A DNA stretch of 64,000 nt from an uncultured Myxococcales bacterium. Lineage in GTDB: Bacteria > Myxococcota_A > UBA9042 > CAIXZC01. Both the position numbers and the translations under genes were made by a program. Shown here in pieces: positions 24,901-34,362 of the stretch (position 1 is its first letter; each line of letters begins with the position of its first letter). Below the pieces are notes generated by a model. The model searched no databases and was not told where the DNA came from. It was given only the letters and a program-made list of their open reading frames with translations. The stretch spans positions 1-64,000 of the forward strand of contig CAITUV010000073.1 of the NCBI GenBank assembly GCA_903895725.1, written 5' to 3'.

Positions 24901-25871
24901 GCCTGGCAGGGACAGCCTCCGCACCCAGGAGTCGGCGACGTGGTGCAGCCCGCCCCGGTCCCCCCATTGACGCACTGACCGAACTCGCAGGTCTGGCCCG
25001 CGGGGCAGGGACAGTCAGGCAGGCAGTTGCCGCAGTTCTCCCCAACCTCAACCTGGCAGATTCCATCCCCGCACTTGGGCTGGGCCGTGCAGGCCCCGGC
25101 GATGCACTCCTGTCCTGCGGGACAGGCGCAGTCGGCAGCGCAGCTCCCGCAGTCCTCCCCCTGACCCGCATCACACTTGCCGTCGCCACAGGCGGCCTGC
25201 TCCACGCACTGACCGTTGTCGCACACCTTTCCGGCCGAGCACGGGCAGTCGGCGGGGCAGCTCGAGCAGTTCTCGGCCAGATCCCAGTCGCACTGGGTGT
25301 TCCCGCACATCGGCTCGCCCCCGCACTCTCCGCAGGGATCCTGGCACTCCTTGGCGCAGGTCGAGTCCCAGTTCACGTTGCAGCAGTAAGGGTCGATGAG
25401 GCACACGCACCCCTCGCAGGCACATCCGTCGCATCCAGGCACCTCGAGTGGCGAGCAGCCGTCCACCACGGGAACGCAGCCGCCGTCCACGCACGTCTCG
25501 TCGGGTGCGCAGAGGCCGCAGTCACCGCCGCAGCCGTCGTCGCCGCAGCTCTTCCCGGCACAGTCGGGGACACACAGCGGCACGCACGCACCGGCATCGC
25601 ATTTCTCGTCGGCCTTGCAGGTGCCGCAGTTGCCGCCGCAGCCGTCGTCGCCGCAGGACTTGGCCGTACAATCGGGGGCGCAGATCGCAACGCACGCCCC
25701 GTCCTTGCATTCCTCTCCAGCCAGGCACGTGCCGCAGGAACCCTCGCAGCCGTCGCTGCCGCAGACTTTGCCCGCACAATCGGGAATGCACTCGGCCAGC
25801 GCAGGGGTCGCAATGCCTGCCACGGAAACGACCATCAGCATCATCAGGGCCAGGCGGACAATCGAACGCAT
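21966..25871 (-). CDS. Giant cysteine-rich secreted protein with MYXO-CTERM-like tail
   Basis: A 1301-residue exported protein with a signal peptide ending at PALAEC. It is built from three cysteine modules. Module A (C..DC.GK.CG.DGCGG.CG.C) occurs 12 times: three at the N-terminus, one in the middle, eight near the C-terminus. Module B (GC.GC.C..CVC..D.YCC...WDS.C..EC) occurs 7 times. Module C (CG.G.C....GENC..C..DC.C) occurs 9 times, alternating with B. The C-terminus has GGCTTG, a hydrophobic helix (LLPLLLLGLWLLVA) and a basic RKTRGC end, as in the MYXO-CTERM sorting signal. Expected to be disulphide-rich and displayed on the outer surface after sorting. No enzyme domain is seen. Module B recurs in the 35378-39673 gene. 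Confidence 0.85.
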   Translation of the reverse strand: MRSIVRLALMMLMVVSVAGIATPALAECIPDCAGKVCGSDGCEGSCGTCLAGEECKDGACVAICAPDCTAKSCGDDGCGGNCGTCKADEKCDAGACVPLCVPDCAGKSCGDDGCGGDCGLCAPDETCVDGGCVPVVDGCSPLEVPGCDGCACEGCVCLIDPYCCNVNWDSTCAKECQDPCGECGGEPMCGNTQCDWDLAENCSSCPADCPCSAGKVCDNGQCVEQAACGDGKCDAGQGEDCGSCAADCACPAGQECIAGACTAQPKCGDGICQVEVGENCGNCLPDCPCPAGQTCEFGQCVNGGTGAGCTTSPTPGCGGCPCQACVCAMDPFCCNSSWDSLCVEECKLQCGGCGGTNACGNGVCEADLSEDCSTCAQDCVCPAGQTCQAGKCTGGGTGPGCTTSSAPGCGGCACQACVCAMDAYCCNTAWDSICVGECQEDCGGCGGAGSCGNGMCEANQGEDCSTCAQDCGCPAGQTCQAGKCSGGGTGAGCTASAAPGCGGCACEGCVCGMDSFCCQVQWDSICVDECKSMCGGCGGGASCGNGMCEANLGENCSTCGQDCGCPAGQTCQAGKCSGGGTGAGCTTSNSPGCGGCACEGCVCGIDSFCCQVQWDSLCVDECETECGGCGGGASCGNGMCEANQGENCSTCAQDCPCPAGKMCQAGSCVGGGGGDGCNTSTSPGCGGCKCEACVCGMDSYCCQSQWDSICVDECETQCGGCGTSFFCGDAVCQADQGENCETCPADCGCKAGQKCSAGICCTPSCADKECGTDGCGGTCGQCEAGACVKGKCMSGLGCAVKAEPGCDGCSCEACVCEADSYCCENQWDAGCAEICMQDCGGCDAILSCGDGVCQPTLLENCGTCAVDCPCGGFQTCQFSQCVTDYCGLGLGDKGCCDGALLALCMAGELVVTDCAEEGGVCGWFAGSDALPSGYYCGPADKVDAGGDPTGEFPIDCPACPASCAGKVCGDDGCGGSCGQCGGGKVCQEGKCVVCEPKCQGKTCGPDGCGGLCGTCGELAFCQQGSCVNCDDYCVGKECGADGCGGVCGTCDANEECKNGLCIPTGCKPDCTGKECGSDGCGGICGVCKVGLFCNAFKCTDCTPSCQGKSCGDDGCGGSCGECPAGYHCDGTQCKPDCVPQCAGKQCGDDGCGGQCGTCGGGATCQDGICVPPCQPDCAGAECGDNGCGGSCGECDKGSECSGDGLCVPICTPVCAGLSCGDDGCGGSCGQCMAGFSCIEGQCQPDSAAEGDGDATGGNPIFVEEEGKKSGGCTTGTPSGASLLPLLLLGLWLLVARKTRGC

Positions 25872-25932
25872 GTGGAACCTCCAGGCGATGCTCGAGCGAC
25901 CTCTTCTCAGGGGCCCCCCCGAGCTTCCGGAC

Positions 25933-25951
25933 AGCTCGTTCCGGACGAGCT
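25933..25951. promoter_or_regulatory. Perfect inverted repeat in the leader of the giant Cys-rich gene
   Basis: AGCTCGT, five bases, ACGAGCT. It lies just downstream of the predicted minus-strand transcription start. It also forms part of a near-direct repeat of TTCCGGAC. Could be a leader hairpin or an operator. Confidence 0.4.
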
Positions 25952-25954
25952 CGA

Positions 25955-25983
25955 AGGGTAGCGGTCGCGCACACGCGTGTCAA
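25955..25983 (-). promoter_or_regulatory. Sigma-70-type promoter for the 1301-residue Cys-rich protein
   Basis: Minus strand perfect TTGACA (25983-25978), 17-base spacer, TACCCT (25960-25955), with a ~77-base leader. Confidence 0.6.
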
Positions 25984-26052
25984 GACAGGGGGAGTCCATC
26001 GAAGCAGGCGGAGCAGGCCGGCGGGGCAGGCCACCAGCAAGGATCCTCGCTG

Positions 26053-26081
26053 TTGCCTTTCCCCTGTCCCCCTCCTATGAT
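26053..26081 (+). promoter_or_regulatory. Sigma-70-type promoter for the NTF2-like gene
   Basis: TTGCCT (26053-26058), 17-base spacer, TATGAT (26076-26081). It is divergent from the promoter at 25955-25983. Confidence 0.5.
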
Positions 26082-26148
26082 GCAGACGGACCCACGCCAG
26101 CGGTGCTTCCGGGCGGCGCAGGTCCACTCCTGCACGATGGGGGAAGGC

Positions 26149-26766
26149 ATGCCGGGTCATTACGTGAGGTTGGTGCGAATCGCTGTGGTCACGGCAGGGC
26201 TCCTGGGATGGGGCGTGGCAGGGGACGCCCAGGACCGAAATCCGGTCCCGTCGCCTTCTGCTCCGGCCGAGCCGGTCCAGCCTCCTTCCGCTCCGACTGT
26301 GACGGCCCCCCCTGCTTCACCGCCGACCGAGGCGGCTCAGCCTCCTTCCGCTCCGGCCGAGGCGGTCCCGCCGGCCCAGTTCTCCAAGGCCGAGCGGAAG
26401 TTCGTCGAGATAGCGGAACGGGTTTCCGGTCTGGTTTCGAAGGGGGACTGGGAGGCGTTCGAGAAGACCGTCCTGGTCGATCGCAAGTCCTACTCGCTTT
26501 ACTACGAGAAGCGTCACTCGATTGTAGTCGAAGAGCGGGGGTGGCAGGAGTATCTCGATGGCATGCGCAGGAACTTCGACGACAAGCACAAGGCCATGGC
26601 CGAGGACAAGCTGTCCGTGACTCGCGTGCAGATCGCCAGGGAAGGGACTTTCGAAGCTGCCGAAGTGTGGGCCGCCTTCAAGACTGCCGATCCGAAGACG
26701 CCCGGAAGCCTGGTCCTCCAAGTCATCAAGATCTCCGGGAAGTGGCGGGTCACCAGCCTGGAGTGA
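26149..26766 (+). CDS. Exported protein with Pro-rich linker and NTF2-like domain
   Basis: A 205-residue protein. A hydrophobic N-terminus (VRLVRIAVVTAGLLGWGVAG) acts as signal peptide or anchor. Residues ~28-75 are Pro/Ala-rich with repeated PPSAPAE-type units, a flexible spacer. The last ~120 residues (VEIAERVSGLVSKGDWEAF through KISGKWRVTSLE) have the helix-then-curved-sheet pattern of SnoaL/NTF2-like or DUF4440-type domains, judged only by eye. Start is uncertain: ATG 26149 follows GGGGGAAGG closely, and ATG 26137 lies 12 bases upstream. Transcribed divergently from the giant Cys-rich gene. Confidence 0.6.
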   Translation: MPGHYVRLVRIAVVTAGLLGWGVAGDAQDRNPVPSPSAPAEPVQPPSAPTVTAPPASPPTEAAQPPSAPAEAVPPAQFSKAERKFVEIAERVSGLVSKGDWEAFEKTVLVDRKSYSLYYEKRHSIVVEERGWQEYLDGMRRNFDDKHKAMAEDKLSVTRVQIAREGTFEAAEVWAAFKTADPKTPGSLVLQVIKISGKWRVTSLE

Positions 26767-26864
26767 TGGACTTTCCGGTAGCGGGTCCGGTCCATTCGTC
26801 GCCTGGATTCTTGGCCCGACCGGGGGTGGACTCGGACTGTCCGTCCGGGCGTTGGAACGAGCCG

Positions 26865-26893
26865 TTGAATTCTGAGCGCCGACCGACTATAAC
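26865..26893 (+). promoter_or_regulatory. Sigma-70-type promoter for the acyl-CoA mutase gene
   Basis: TTGAAT (26865-26870), 17-base spacer, TATAAC (26888-26893), 30 bases before the ATG. Confidence 0.65.
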
Positions 26894-26922
26894 TACCCGG
26901 GCAACGCATGGGAGGCGGCGAC

Positions 26923-28566
<1,644 letters not shown>

Positions 28567-28635
28567 GCAGCCGTTGGATTCGGGCGGCCGCTGCGTTTCT
28601 CGCGGGCCGTGCTCCCCTCAATTCTCCGGCGAGTG

Positions 28636-28664
28636 GGAAGTTTTTAGACACACTTGAAACTTTC
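28636..28664. promoter_or_regulatory. Imperfect inverted repeat upstream of the sigma-54-type promoter
   Basis: GGAAGTTT (28636-28643) and AAACTTTC (28657-28664) match in seven of eight paired positions. They sit ~100-125 bases before the putative -24/-12 element, where an enhancer-binding activator would be expected. It could instead be a hairpin after the mutase gene. Confidence 0.35.
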
Positions 28665-28762
28665 TCGCACAGATTCCGGCGCCCCCCATTCGCCCCTCAG
28701 AATGCCGCTTGAACGAAAATTTAGCTCATGATTCCAATTGGTTGAGAGATTCTTGCCCCGCC

Positions 28763-28778
28763 TGGCACACCTCCTGCA
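28763..28778 (+). promoter_or_regulatory. Sigma-54-type (-24/-12) promoter
   Basis: TGGCACACCTCCTGCA has the invariant GG (28764-28765) and GC (28776-28777) at exactly ten bases apart and a perfect TGGCAC. A start near 28789 would give a 45-base leader to the ATG at 28834. No sigma-70 pair of comparable quality is seen in this gap. Confidence 0.5.
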
Positions 28779-28833
28779 CTCGGAGTTGGGCGTTGAGTGG
28801 TTGACAACCGACCCTGACATAGGAGGAACGAAC

Positions 28834-30354
28834 ATGAAGACCACGATCACCCACAAGCTGAACTCGCTGCTCGCAGTTGCACCCGCCGCGGCCCTGCTCA
28901 TCCTGGCCGCCGGCAACACCGCCCCCATGTGCGGCAGCATCGAGCCGTCCATGCAGCAGGTCTGCGACTCGGCCGCAGACTGCACCGGGCTTCCCCATGC
29001 CGACTGTGACGGAACCTGGAGTTGTGAGAACGACCAGTGCTCCTTCTCCTGCCTGCCCGACGTGCCCGAGAAGGTCCTTTGCCTGGTCGACGAGCAGTGC
29101 GGCAAGGGGGAGCACTGCTCCCTGAGCGACGGCGACTGCAACCTCGAGGTCTTCTGCCCCAAGGGCGCCGAAAACGACGACCTCTGCACCGTCGAATGCC
29201 TCGGCGAGTGCGTCGAGGACGAGCCGACCACCGGCTGCCAGTCGGACGACGACTGTGCCGAAGGCGAGGTGTGTCAGCTCACCGACTGTGCGGCGCCCAA
29301 GTGTGCCGCCGGTGCCCCCTGCCCGCTCATGTGCGAGCCCGTGGGCCAGTGCGTCCCGGAGGTCATCCCCGATACGTGCGATACCGACTCCGACTGCCCG
29401 GCCGGCATGATGTGCCAGCTCGACACGGTGTGTGACGCATTCCCCTGTGACTGCAAGGAAGGAGCCGACTGCATGTGCGCTTCCCCCTGCTTCACCCAGG
29501 GCACCTGCGTGCCGGCCATCCCGGGGGACTGCCACAGCGACGGCGACTGCCCCGCCGGGTACATCTGCGCCGCCGAGGTCGTCTGCGCCGCCTGCGAGGC
29601 CTGCGGTGACAACATGGAGTGCGGGTGCAAGGAGGAGTGCTTCGAAACCTCCATGTGCGTCCCGGTTCCGCCCCCCTCCGAGTGCGGCAGCGACATCGAT
29701 TGCGGCCCCGGCTTCATCTGCGAGTTCCTCTGCGGCGCAGTCGACTGCGCCCCCGGCAGCGACTGCGCTCCCGAATACTGCCCCGGCGTCTGCGTGCCCT
29801 CGACCGAGCCCGGCGAATGCTTCGTCGACGCCGATTGCCCGGCCGGCTTCTTCTGCGAGATGCTCTACGAGGGCTACAAGTGCGGTGGCAGCGAGAGCGG
29901 AGACAAGTGCATGGGGCCGGGCGTCTGCATGCCCATCGAAGAGCCCCTCTACTGCGTGGACGACTCCGAGTGCCCGACCGGCATGATCTGCTCGGCCGAC
30001 CCCAACTCCTTCTGCTACGGCGGCGACAGCAATGACGGTGCCGAGCAGGATGCCATGTTCTGCATGGGGATCTGCGTACCGGCCGGCTGTGGCGACATCG
30101 CTTGCGCCGACGGATTCGAGCCTGACCCGCAGACCTGCAAGTGCGTGCCCGTGACCACCCAGTGCGTCGTGGGCGGGTGTAGCGGTGAGCTGTGCGTGGC
30201 CGCCGGCGAGCCCGTTGCCTCCACCTGTATCTGGCTCGACTACTACGAGTGCTTCTCCCCCGAGCTGACCTCCTGCGGCCCGTTCGGTCCGGGCGGAACC
30301 TGCATGTGGGAGCCGACCGCCGCCCTCTACGCCTGCCTCGAGAAGTTCTTCTAA
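28834..30354 (+). CDS. Cysteine-rich exported protein with eight-cysteine-cluster C-terminus
   Basis: A 506-residue secreted protein with an AGGAGGAAC ribosome binding site and a hydrophobic N-terminus ending at LAAGNTAPMC, which could be a signal peptide or a loose lipobox. The body repeats units with D.DCPAG..C, such as SDCPAGMMC, GDCPAGYIC and ADCPAGFFC, each followed by more cysteines and Gly-(I/T/V)-C. The last ~70 residues (CVVGGCSGELC through CMWEPTAALYACL) match the eight-cysteine-cluster domain found in deltaproteobacteria. Disulphide-rich and probably surface- or outer-membrane-associated; no catalytic motif. It stands alone behind a putative sigma-54 promoter, so it may respond to a specific activator. 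Confidence 0.8.
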   Translation: MKTTITHKLNSLLAVAPAAALLILAAGNTAPMCGSIEPSMQQVCDSAADCTGLPHADCDGTWSCENDQCSFSCLPDVPEKVLCLVDEQCGKGEHCSLSDGDCNLEVFCPKGAENDDLCTVECLGECVEDEPTTGCQSDDDCAEGEVCQLTDCAAPKCAAGAPCPLMCEPVGQCVPEVIPDTCDTDSDCPAGMMCQLDTVCDAFPCDCKEGADCMCASPCFTQGTCVPAIPGDCHSDGDCPAGYICAAEVVCAACEACGDNMECGCKEECFETSMCVPVPPPSECGSDIDCGPGFICEFLCGAVDCAPGSDCAPEYCPGVCVPSTEPGECFVDADCPAGFFCEMLYEGYKCGGSESGDKCMGPGVCMPIEEPLYCVDDSECPTGMICSADPNSFCYGGDSNDGAEQDAMFCMGICVPAGCGDIACADGFEPDPQTCKCVPVTTQCVVGGCSGELCVAAGEPVASTCIWLDYYECFSPELTSCGPFGPGGTCMWEPTAALYACLEKFF

Positions 30355-30426
30355 CCCCTCCACTCCCTTCCGGGAACGCCTCGAATCCCTGAACACCCGC
30401 TCAACCTTCCCCCGCGGCCCCAAGTT

Positions 30427-30455
30427 TTGCGCACCCCTGGCGAATGCAGTAGAAT
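30427..30455 (+). promoter_or_regulatory. Sigma-70-type promoter for the 850-residue lipoprotein
   Basis: TTGCGC (30427-30432), 17-base spacer, TAGAAT (30450-30455). It overlaps an in-frame ATG at 30454, which favours the later start at 30502. Confidence 0.5.
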
Positions 30456-30501
30456 GCTAGCCGTTTCCGCATGCGTGCCCGCGGAGATAGAGGGAGAGCC
30501 C

Positions 30502-33054
30502 ATGTGCCGCCTAGCTGCCGTCGTTCCTGTTCTCCTGCTCCTGGCCGGTTTGACTCCGTCCTGCCGTTTCGACGCGTCAACGCCGCAGGGGCTGTCTTTC
30601 CACGGGTCCGATGCCGTGTCCGATATCGGCGAGCAGGACGCTGCGGGGGATCTGGCCGGTGAGGCGGTCGGCGACGGGAGCGGCCTCGAGACGTCTGGTG
30701 AGACCGTGCCCGACGATCTCGGCCAAGAGCTCGGGAGCACCGAGGTCCGGGCTCCCGATACGTGCAACTGCGACGACGGGATCGATTGCACCGTGGACTC
30801 GTGTCTCAACGGGACCTGCCAGCACGTTCCGGACGACTCGCTCTGCCCCGAGGGGAGCGAATGCACCTCCTGGCTGTGCGACCCGTCGAAGGGCTGCACC
30901 ATGGAGGCCCATACCGGCCTGTCGTGCTCCAGCACCAACCAATGCGTGGTGAACCCGCACTGCAACGACGTCGGGGAGTGCATCCATGACGGGCTCAAGC
31001 CGTGCCCCGACGAGGCGTGCCGGAAGGACGGCGTCTGTGAGCCGGCCAGCGGGGAGTGCAACTGGACCGTGCTCGACAGCGGCACCTGCGACGACGGCAA
31101 TCCCTGTACCTCCAAGGACCAGTGCGTCAAGGGCGAGTGTATCGGCACGTTCGTGTCGGACGGGTGCAAGTGCGATTCCGACGGCGACTGCGCCGCGTAC
31201 GAGGACGGCAATCTGTGCAACGGGAATCTGGCCTGCGTGGCCGGAACCTGCCAGGTCGACCCGGCCACGGTCATCATTTGTCCCAAGTCACCCGAACCGT
31301 GCATCGAGATCGTGTGCCAGCCCGACACGGGCCTTTGCGACGATACCACCAAGCCGGCCAAGTCCGCGTGCGACGACCTCAACCCGTGCACCGCCGACGA
31401 CCTGTGCGATGGTGCCGGCTACTGCAAGGGAACCACCGCGGCGGATGGGACCTCGTGCAACACCGACGAAACCTTGTGCACCGTGGAGACCTGCAAGTCG
31501 GGCAAGTGCCAGCTCCAGGCCCCCGTGGTCTGTCCGAGCCTTGGCGAGTGCGTGGACAACGTCTGCCAGCCCAAGACCGGCAAGTGTCAGGGGCAGGCGT
31601 GGCCCGACGGCAGCTCCTGCGACGACGGCAACGACTGCACCAACGGGGAGTCGTGCTCCAACGGGACGTGCCAGGGGGGGTTCGACGTCTGCGTGGACTG
31701 CGGCAAGCTGGAGAACGCCGGGCATCCCTGTGATGATGGCCTTGTCGAGACCATCGGGGACTTCTGCTTCAACCTCAAGTGCGTCGGATGGCTCGATGCC
31801 ACCTGGTCGGTCGGTGCCGGCACCCAGACGGGCTTGACTCGGGTATCGAGCACCCCGGATCTCGTCCATTTCGTCGGCCTTCACGACAAGGGGGGCTCGA
31901 GTCCCGCCGTCTACTTCGTCAAGTCGGCCGGAGACGCCAAGCTCCAGGTGACGAACTCGGCACCGGAGCAGCCGTTCGCAGACCTGGACGGCTCCGTCTC
32001 GGTCGGGCTGCCCGCCACCCTGTACTATTTCACCGGAGGATTCTTCCAGGGGAACAGCTCGTTCAAGAACGAGGTGAAGAAGGTCTGCACCGGAATGGGG
32101 GTCGGCTATCGTCCCCTGTCGGTCATGCAGCGCACTTACTCTGCGGTGGACGGGGTGAAGCCGGCATTCTCCGAGATGGCGGTCGTGGGGTTCGGGATCG
32201 ATGCCGACAACGCTCCTGCCGGCTCGTGCATCCTGGCTCTCTGCGGGCGCAACGAGGGTACGCTGTGGGCATGCTCGGCGATCGGTCCGTCGGACCTCCA
32301 GCTCGGCAGCGGACTGGCTCACCCCGCACTCAGCGCCCTGTGGTTGCCCGAGGAGCAGGGGCCCTGCACCGCGCCCTCCATTGCCTGCTTCCCCAAGAGG
32401 CCCCTGCTGGCTGCCGTGAGCCAGGACAAGCTCCTCGGAGGAAAGTCGGTCAAGGTGGTCAGCTTCATCCAGGACAATGCCTCGGACAAGCTGATCGTCA
32501 GCGCCCTCATCGAGAAGGACTTCTCCGCCAATGAGTCCGCTGCATCCGTCCGCTCGCTGCGAGTGGACCCGTCCGGCAATCTCTATGCAGCCGGCTCACA
32601 CGGCTTCCTGGCTTCCCGGACGGCGTCAACGGGCAAAGTCACGTTCTTCCCGAAGTTTGCGTCGCTCGGGAGCGGGACTCCCCACTACGAGGGGATCTAC
32701 CTGAACAACAACGGCCTGCTTCTCGCCGCCAACGTCATCGCCAACAAGACGGATGCCGACGGAAAGCAGTACCTGGAGATCCGGTCCGGGCTGCTGGCCG
32801 GTCCCCCCTCGCTCCTCGCCGAAGGGGTAGGGGCCATGCCATTCTTCAACCAGGTCTTCAAGATCAACACTTGCGTGGATTGCGATTCCGGGCCGCTCGG
32901 TTCGCTGGGGCTGACCGATCTGGCAGCCATCAAGGACCACCTCGGCAGCCCGAGCCTGCCGGGGCAGATGCCGTTCATCCTGGTGCTGTCCGCCACGGTG
33001 CCCGATGCGCTGACCGGCTTGCTTCGCGGGCACGGCCTTTTCCTGCCGCTCTAG
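30502..33054 (+). CDS. Cysteine-repeat lipoprotein with non-Cys C-terminal half
   Basis: An 850-residue lipoprotein. The ATG follows AGGGAGAG; the lipobox is LTPSC. An acidic linker (~residues 25-85) leads into roughly 340 residues of paired cysteine repeats of the form CDDG(N/I)..CT...C..G.C(Q/K/I)G, the same class as in the 35378 gene. Both proteins also share the segment C.C.SD.(D/E)CA.(Y/F)ED...CNG.L(A/V)C followed by VDPATV. From about residue 430 the cysteines thin out and a mostly beta domain with Gly turns follows, perhaps a propeller, containing NNNGLLLAANVI. No enzyme motif was recognised. FolC starts 30 bases downstream, so the two may share a transcript. Confidence 0.8.
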   Translation: MCRLAAVVPVLLLLAGLTPSCRFDASTPQGLSFHGSDAVSDIGEQDAAGDLAGEAVGDGSGLETSGETVPDDLGQELGSTEVRAPDTCNCDDGIDCTVDSCLNGTCQHVPDDSLCPEGSECTSWLCDPSKGCTMEAHTGLSCSSTNQCVVNPHCNDVGECIHDGLKPCPDEACRKDGVCEPASGECNWTVLDSGTCDDGNPCTSKDQCVKGECIGTFVSDGCKCDSDGDCAAYEDGNLCNGNLACVAGTCQVDPATVIICPKSPEPCIEIVCQPDTGLCDDTTKPAKSACDDLNPCTADDLCDGAGYCKGTTAADGTSCNTDETLCTVETCKSGKCQLQAPVVCPSLGECVDNVCQPKTGKCQGQAWPDGSSCDDGNDCTNGESCSNGTCQGGFDVCVDCGKLENAGHPCDDGLVETIGDFCFNLKCVGWLDATWSVGAGTQTGLTRVSSTPDLVHFVGLHDKGGSSPAVYFVKSAGDAKLQVTNSAPEQPFADLDGSVSVGLPATLYYFTGGFFQGNSSFKNEVKKVCTGMGVGYRPLSVMQRTYSAVDGVKPAFSEMAVVGFGIDADNAPAGSCILALCGRNEGTLWACSAIGPSDLQLGSGLAHPALSALWLPEEQGPCTAPSIACFPKRPLLAAVSQDKLLGGKSVKVVSFIQDNASDKLIVSALIEKDFSANESAASVRSLRVDPSGNLYAAGSHGFLASRTASTGKVTFFPKFASLGSGTPHYEGIYLNNNGLLLAANVIANKTDADGKQYLEIRSGLLAGPPSLLAEGVGAMPFFNQVFKINTCVDCDSGPLGSLGLTDLAAIKDHLGSPSLPGQMPFILVLSATVPDALTGLLRGHGLFLPL

Positions 33055-33084
33055 CTTCGGTACCCCCAGACGGGAGAACTCCGC

Positions 33085-34362
33085 ATGCGGGATCCAGTTC
33101 TGCTCAAGGCTGAAGTCGACCGACGGGGAATCCAGGGAATCAAGCTTTCCCTGGAGCGGATGCACGCGGCCATGGAGATGCTCGGACACCCGGAGCTCCG
33201 GATCGGGCGTACGATCCTCATTGCAGGCACCAACGGGAAGGGGTCGGTTGCCGCCTTCCTGGAGGCGACACTCCGGCAGGCTGGCTGTCGAACTGCCCTC
33301 TATACCTCGCCCCACCTGGTCTCCATGACCGAGCGGCTCGTTCTCTCCGGCAAGCCGGTCTCCCCGGCTCAGCTCGACGACGCCGCATCGACCGTGCTCC
33401 AGGTGGAGACCGTCCTGCCCGGGCTGCTGACCGGGTTCGAGCTGATTACCGCAGCCTCGTTCCTCTGCGTGGCCGAGGAGCGGCCGGACTTCGCCGTGGT
33501 CGAGGTCGGGCTGGGAGGGCGGCTCGATGCGACCAACGTCGTCAGCCCCGAAGTCTCCGTCATCACCCCCCTCGGCATGGACCACATGAAGTTCCTCGGC
33601 CCCGACCTGGCCTCCATCACCCGGGAGAAGCTGGGAATCACCCGCCCGGGGGTTCCGTGCGTCATCTCCCGGCAGAAGCCCGAGGCCGAGAGGCTCATTC
33701 ACCTGCACTGCGGCCTGCAGGCCAGCCGCATCGTGGCGGAGGGCCGGGATTTCCAGGGCTCGGGGACGCCGGAATGCTGGTCCTACAAGGGCCTGCGCTG
33801 CCAGCTGGACGCAGTTCGACTGTCCCTCGTCGGGCACTACCAGGTGCAGAATGCGGCCGTTGCCTCGGCCGTGGCTGAGCTGCTGCTGCCCCCTGCCGAC
33901 TGCGAGGCGGCCCTGGTCCAGGGACTGACCGCTGCCTCCTGGCCCGGCCGGTTCGACCTCAGGCAGGCCTGGGGTACGCCCGTCGTCCTCGACGGAGGCC
34001 ACAACCCTCCGGCCATCGAGGCACTGGCCGAGGCGTGGTCCCGGCGGTATGCGCATCGCCCGGTGGTACTCTATGCCGCCAAGGAGGACAAGGATGTCGG
34101 CTCCATCCTCCCCGTTCTCGAGCGGCTCTCTTCCCGTCTGCTGCTGACCCGCCCCGGGCGCGTGGCCGGGCACGACCCTCAGGCACTGGCCGCGCTCGTC
34201 CACGCCGTGCCCGTCGAGGTCATTCCCGATCCCGCCGCTGCGTTTCGCAGGCTGGCCTCGCTGACCGGGGGACCTCACCTCTGTTGCGGATCGCTCTTCC
34301 TTGTAGGATACTGTCTCGAGATGCTGGCCGGCGATTTGCCCGACGGAGGTCAAAGACCATGA
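33085..34362 (+). CDS. folC: Folylpolyglutamate/dihydrofolate synthase
   Basis: A 425-residue Mur-ligase-type enzyme that adds glutamate to dihydropteroate and folates using ATP. The P-loop is GTNGKGS (48-54). YTSPHLVSMTERL follows, and the second FolC signature with VEVGLGGRLDATNVV and TPLGMDHMKFLG is complete. The C-terminal ligase domain contains VLDGGHNPPAIEAL. Length is typical. The ATG follows GGGAGAAC. The stop overlaps the start of the next lipoprotein gene (ATGA), so the two are translationally coupled. Confidence 0.93.
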   Translation: MRDPVLLKAEVDRRGIQGIKLSLERMHAAMEMLGHPELRIGRTILIAGTNGKGSVAAFLEATLRQAGCRTALYTSPHLVSMTERLVLSGKPVSPAQLDDAASTVLQVETVLPGLLTGFELITAASFLCVAEERPDFAVVEVGLGGRLDATNVVSPEVSVITPLGMDHMKFLGPDLASITREKLGITRPGVPCVISRQKPEAERLIHLHCGLQASRIVAEGRDFQGSGTPECWSYKGLRCQLDAVRLSLVGHYQVQNAAVASAVAELLLPPADCEAALVQGLTAASWPGRFDLRQAWGTPVVLDGGHNPPAIEALAEAWSRRYAHRPVVLYAAKEDKDVGSILPVLERLSSRLLLTRPGRVAGHDPQALAALVHAVPVEVIPDPAAAFRRLASLTGGPHLCCGSLFLVGYCLEMLAGDLPDGGQRP

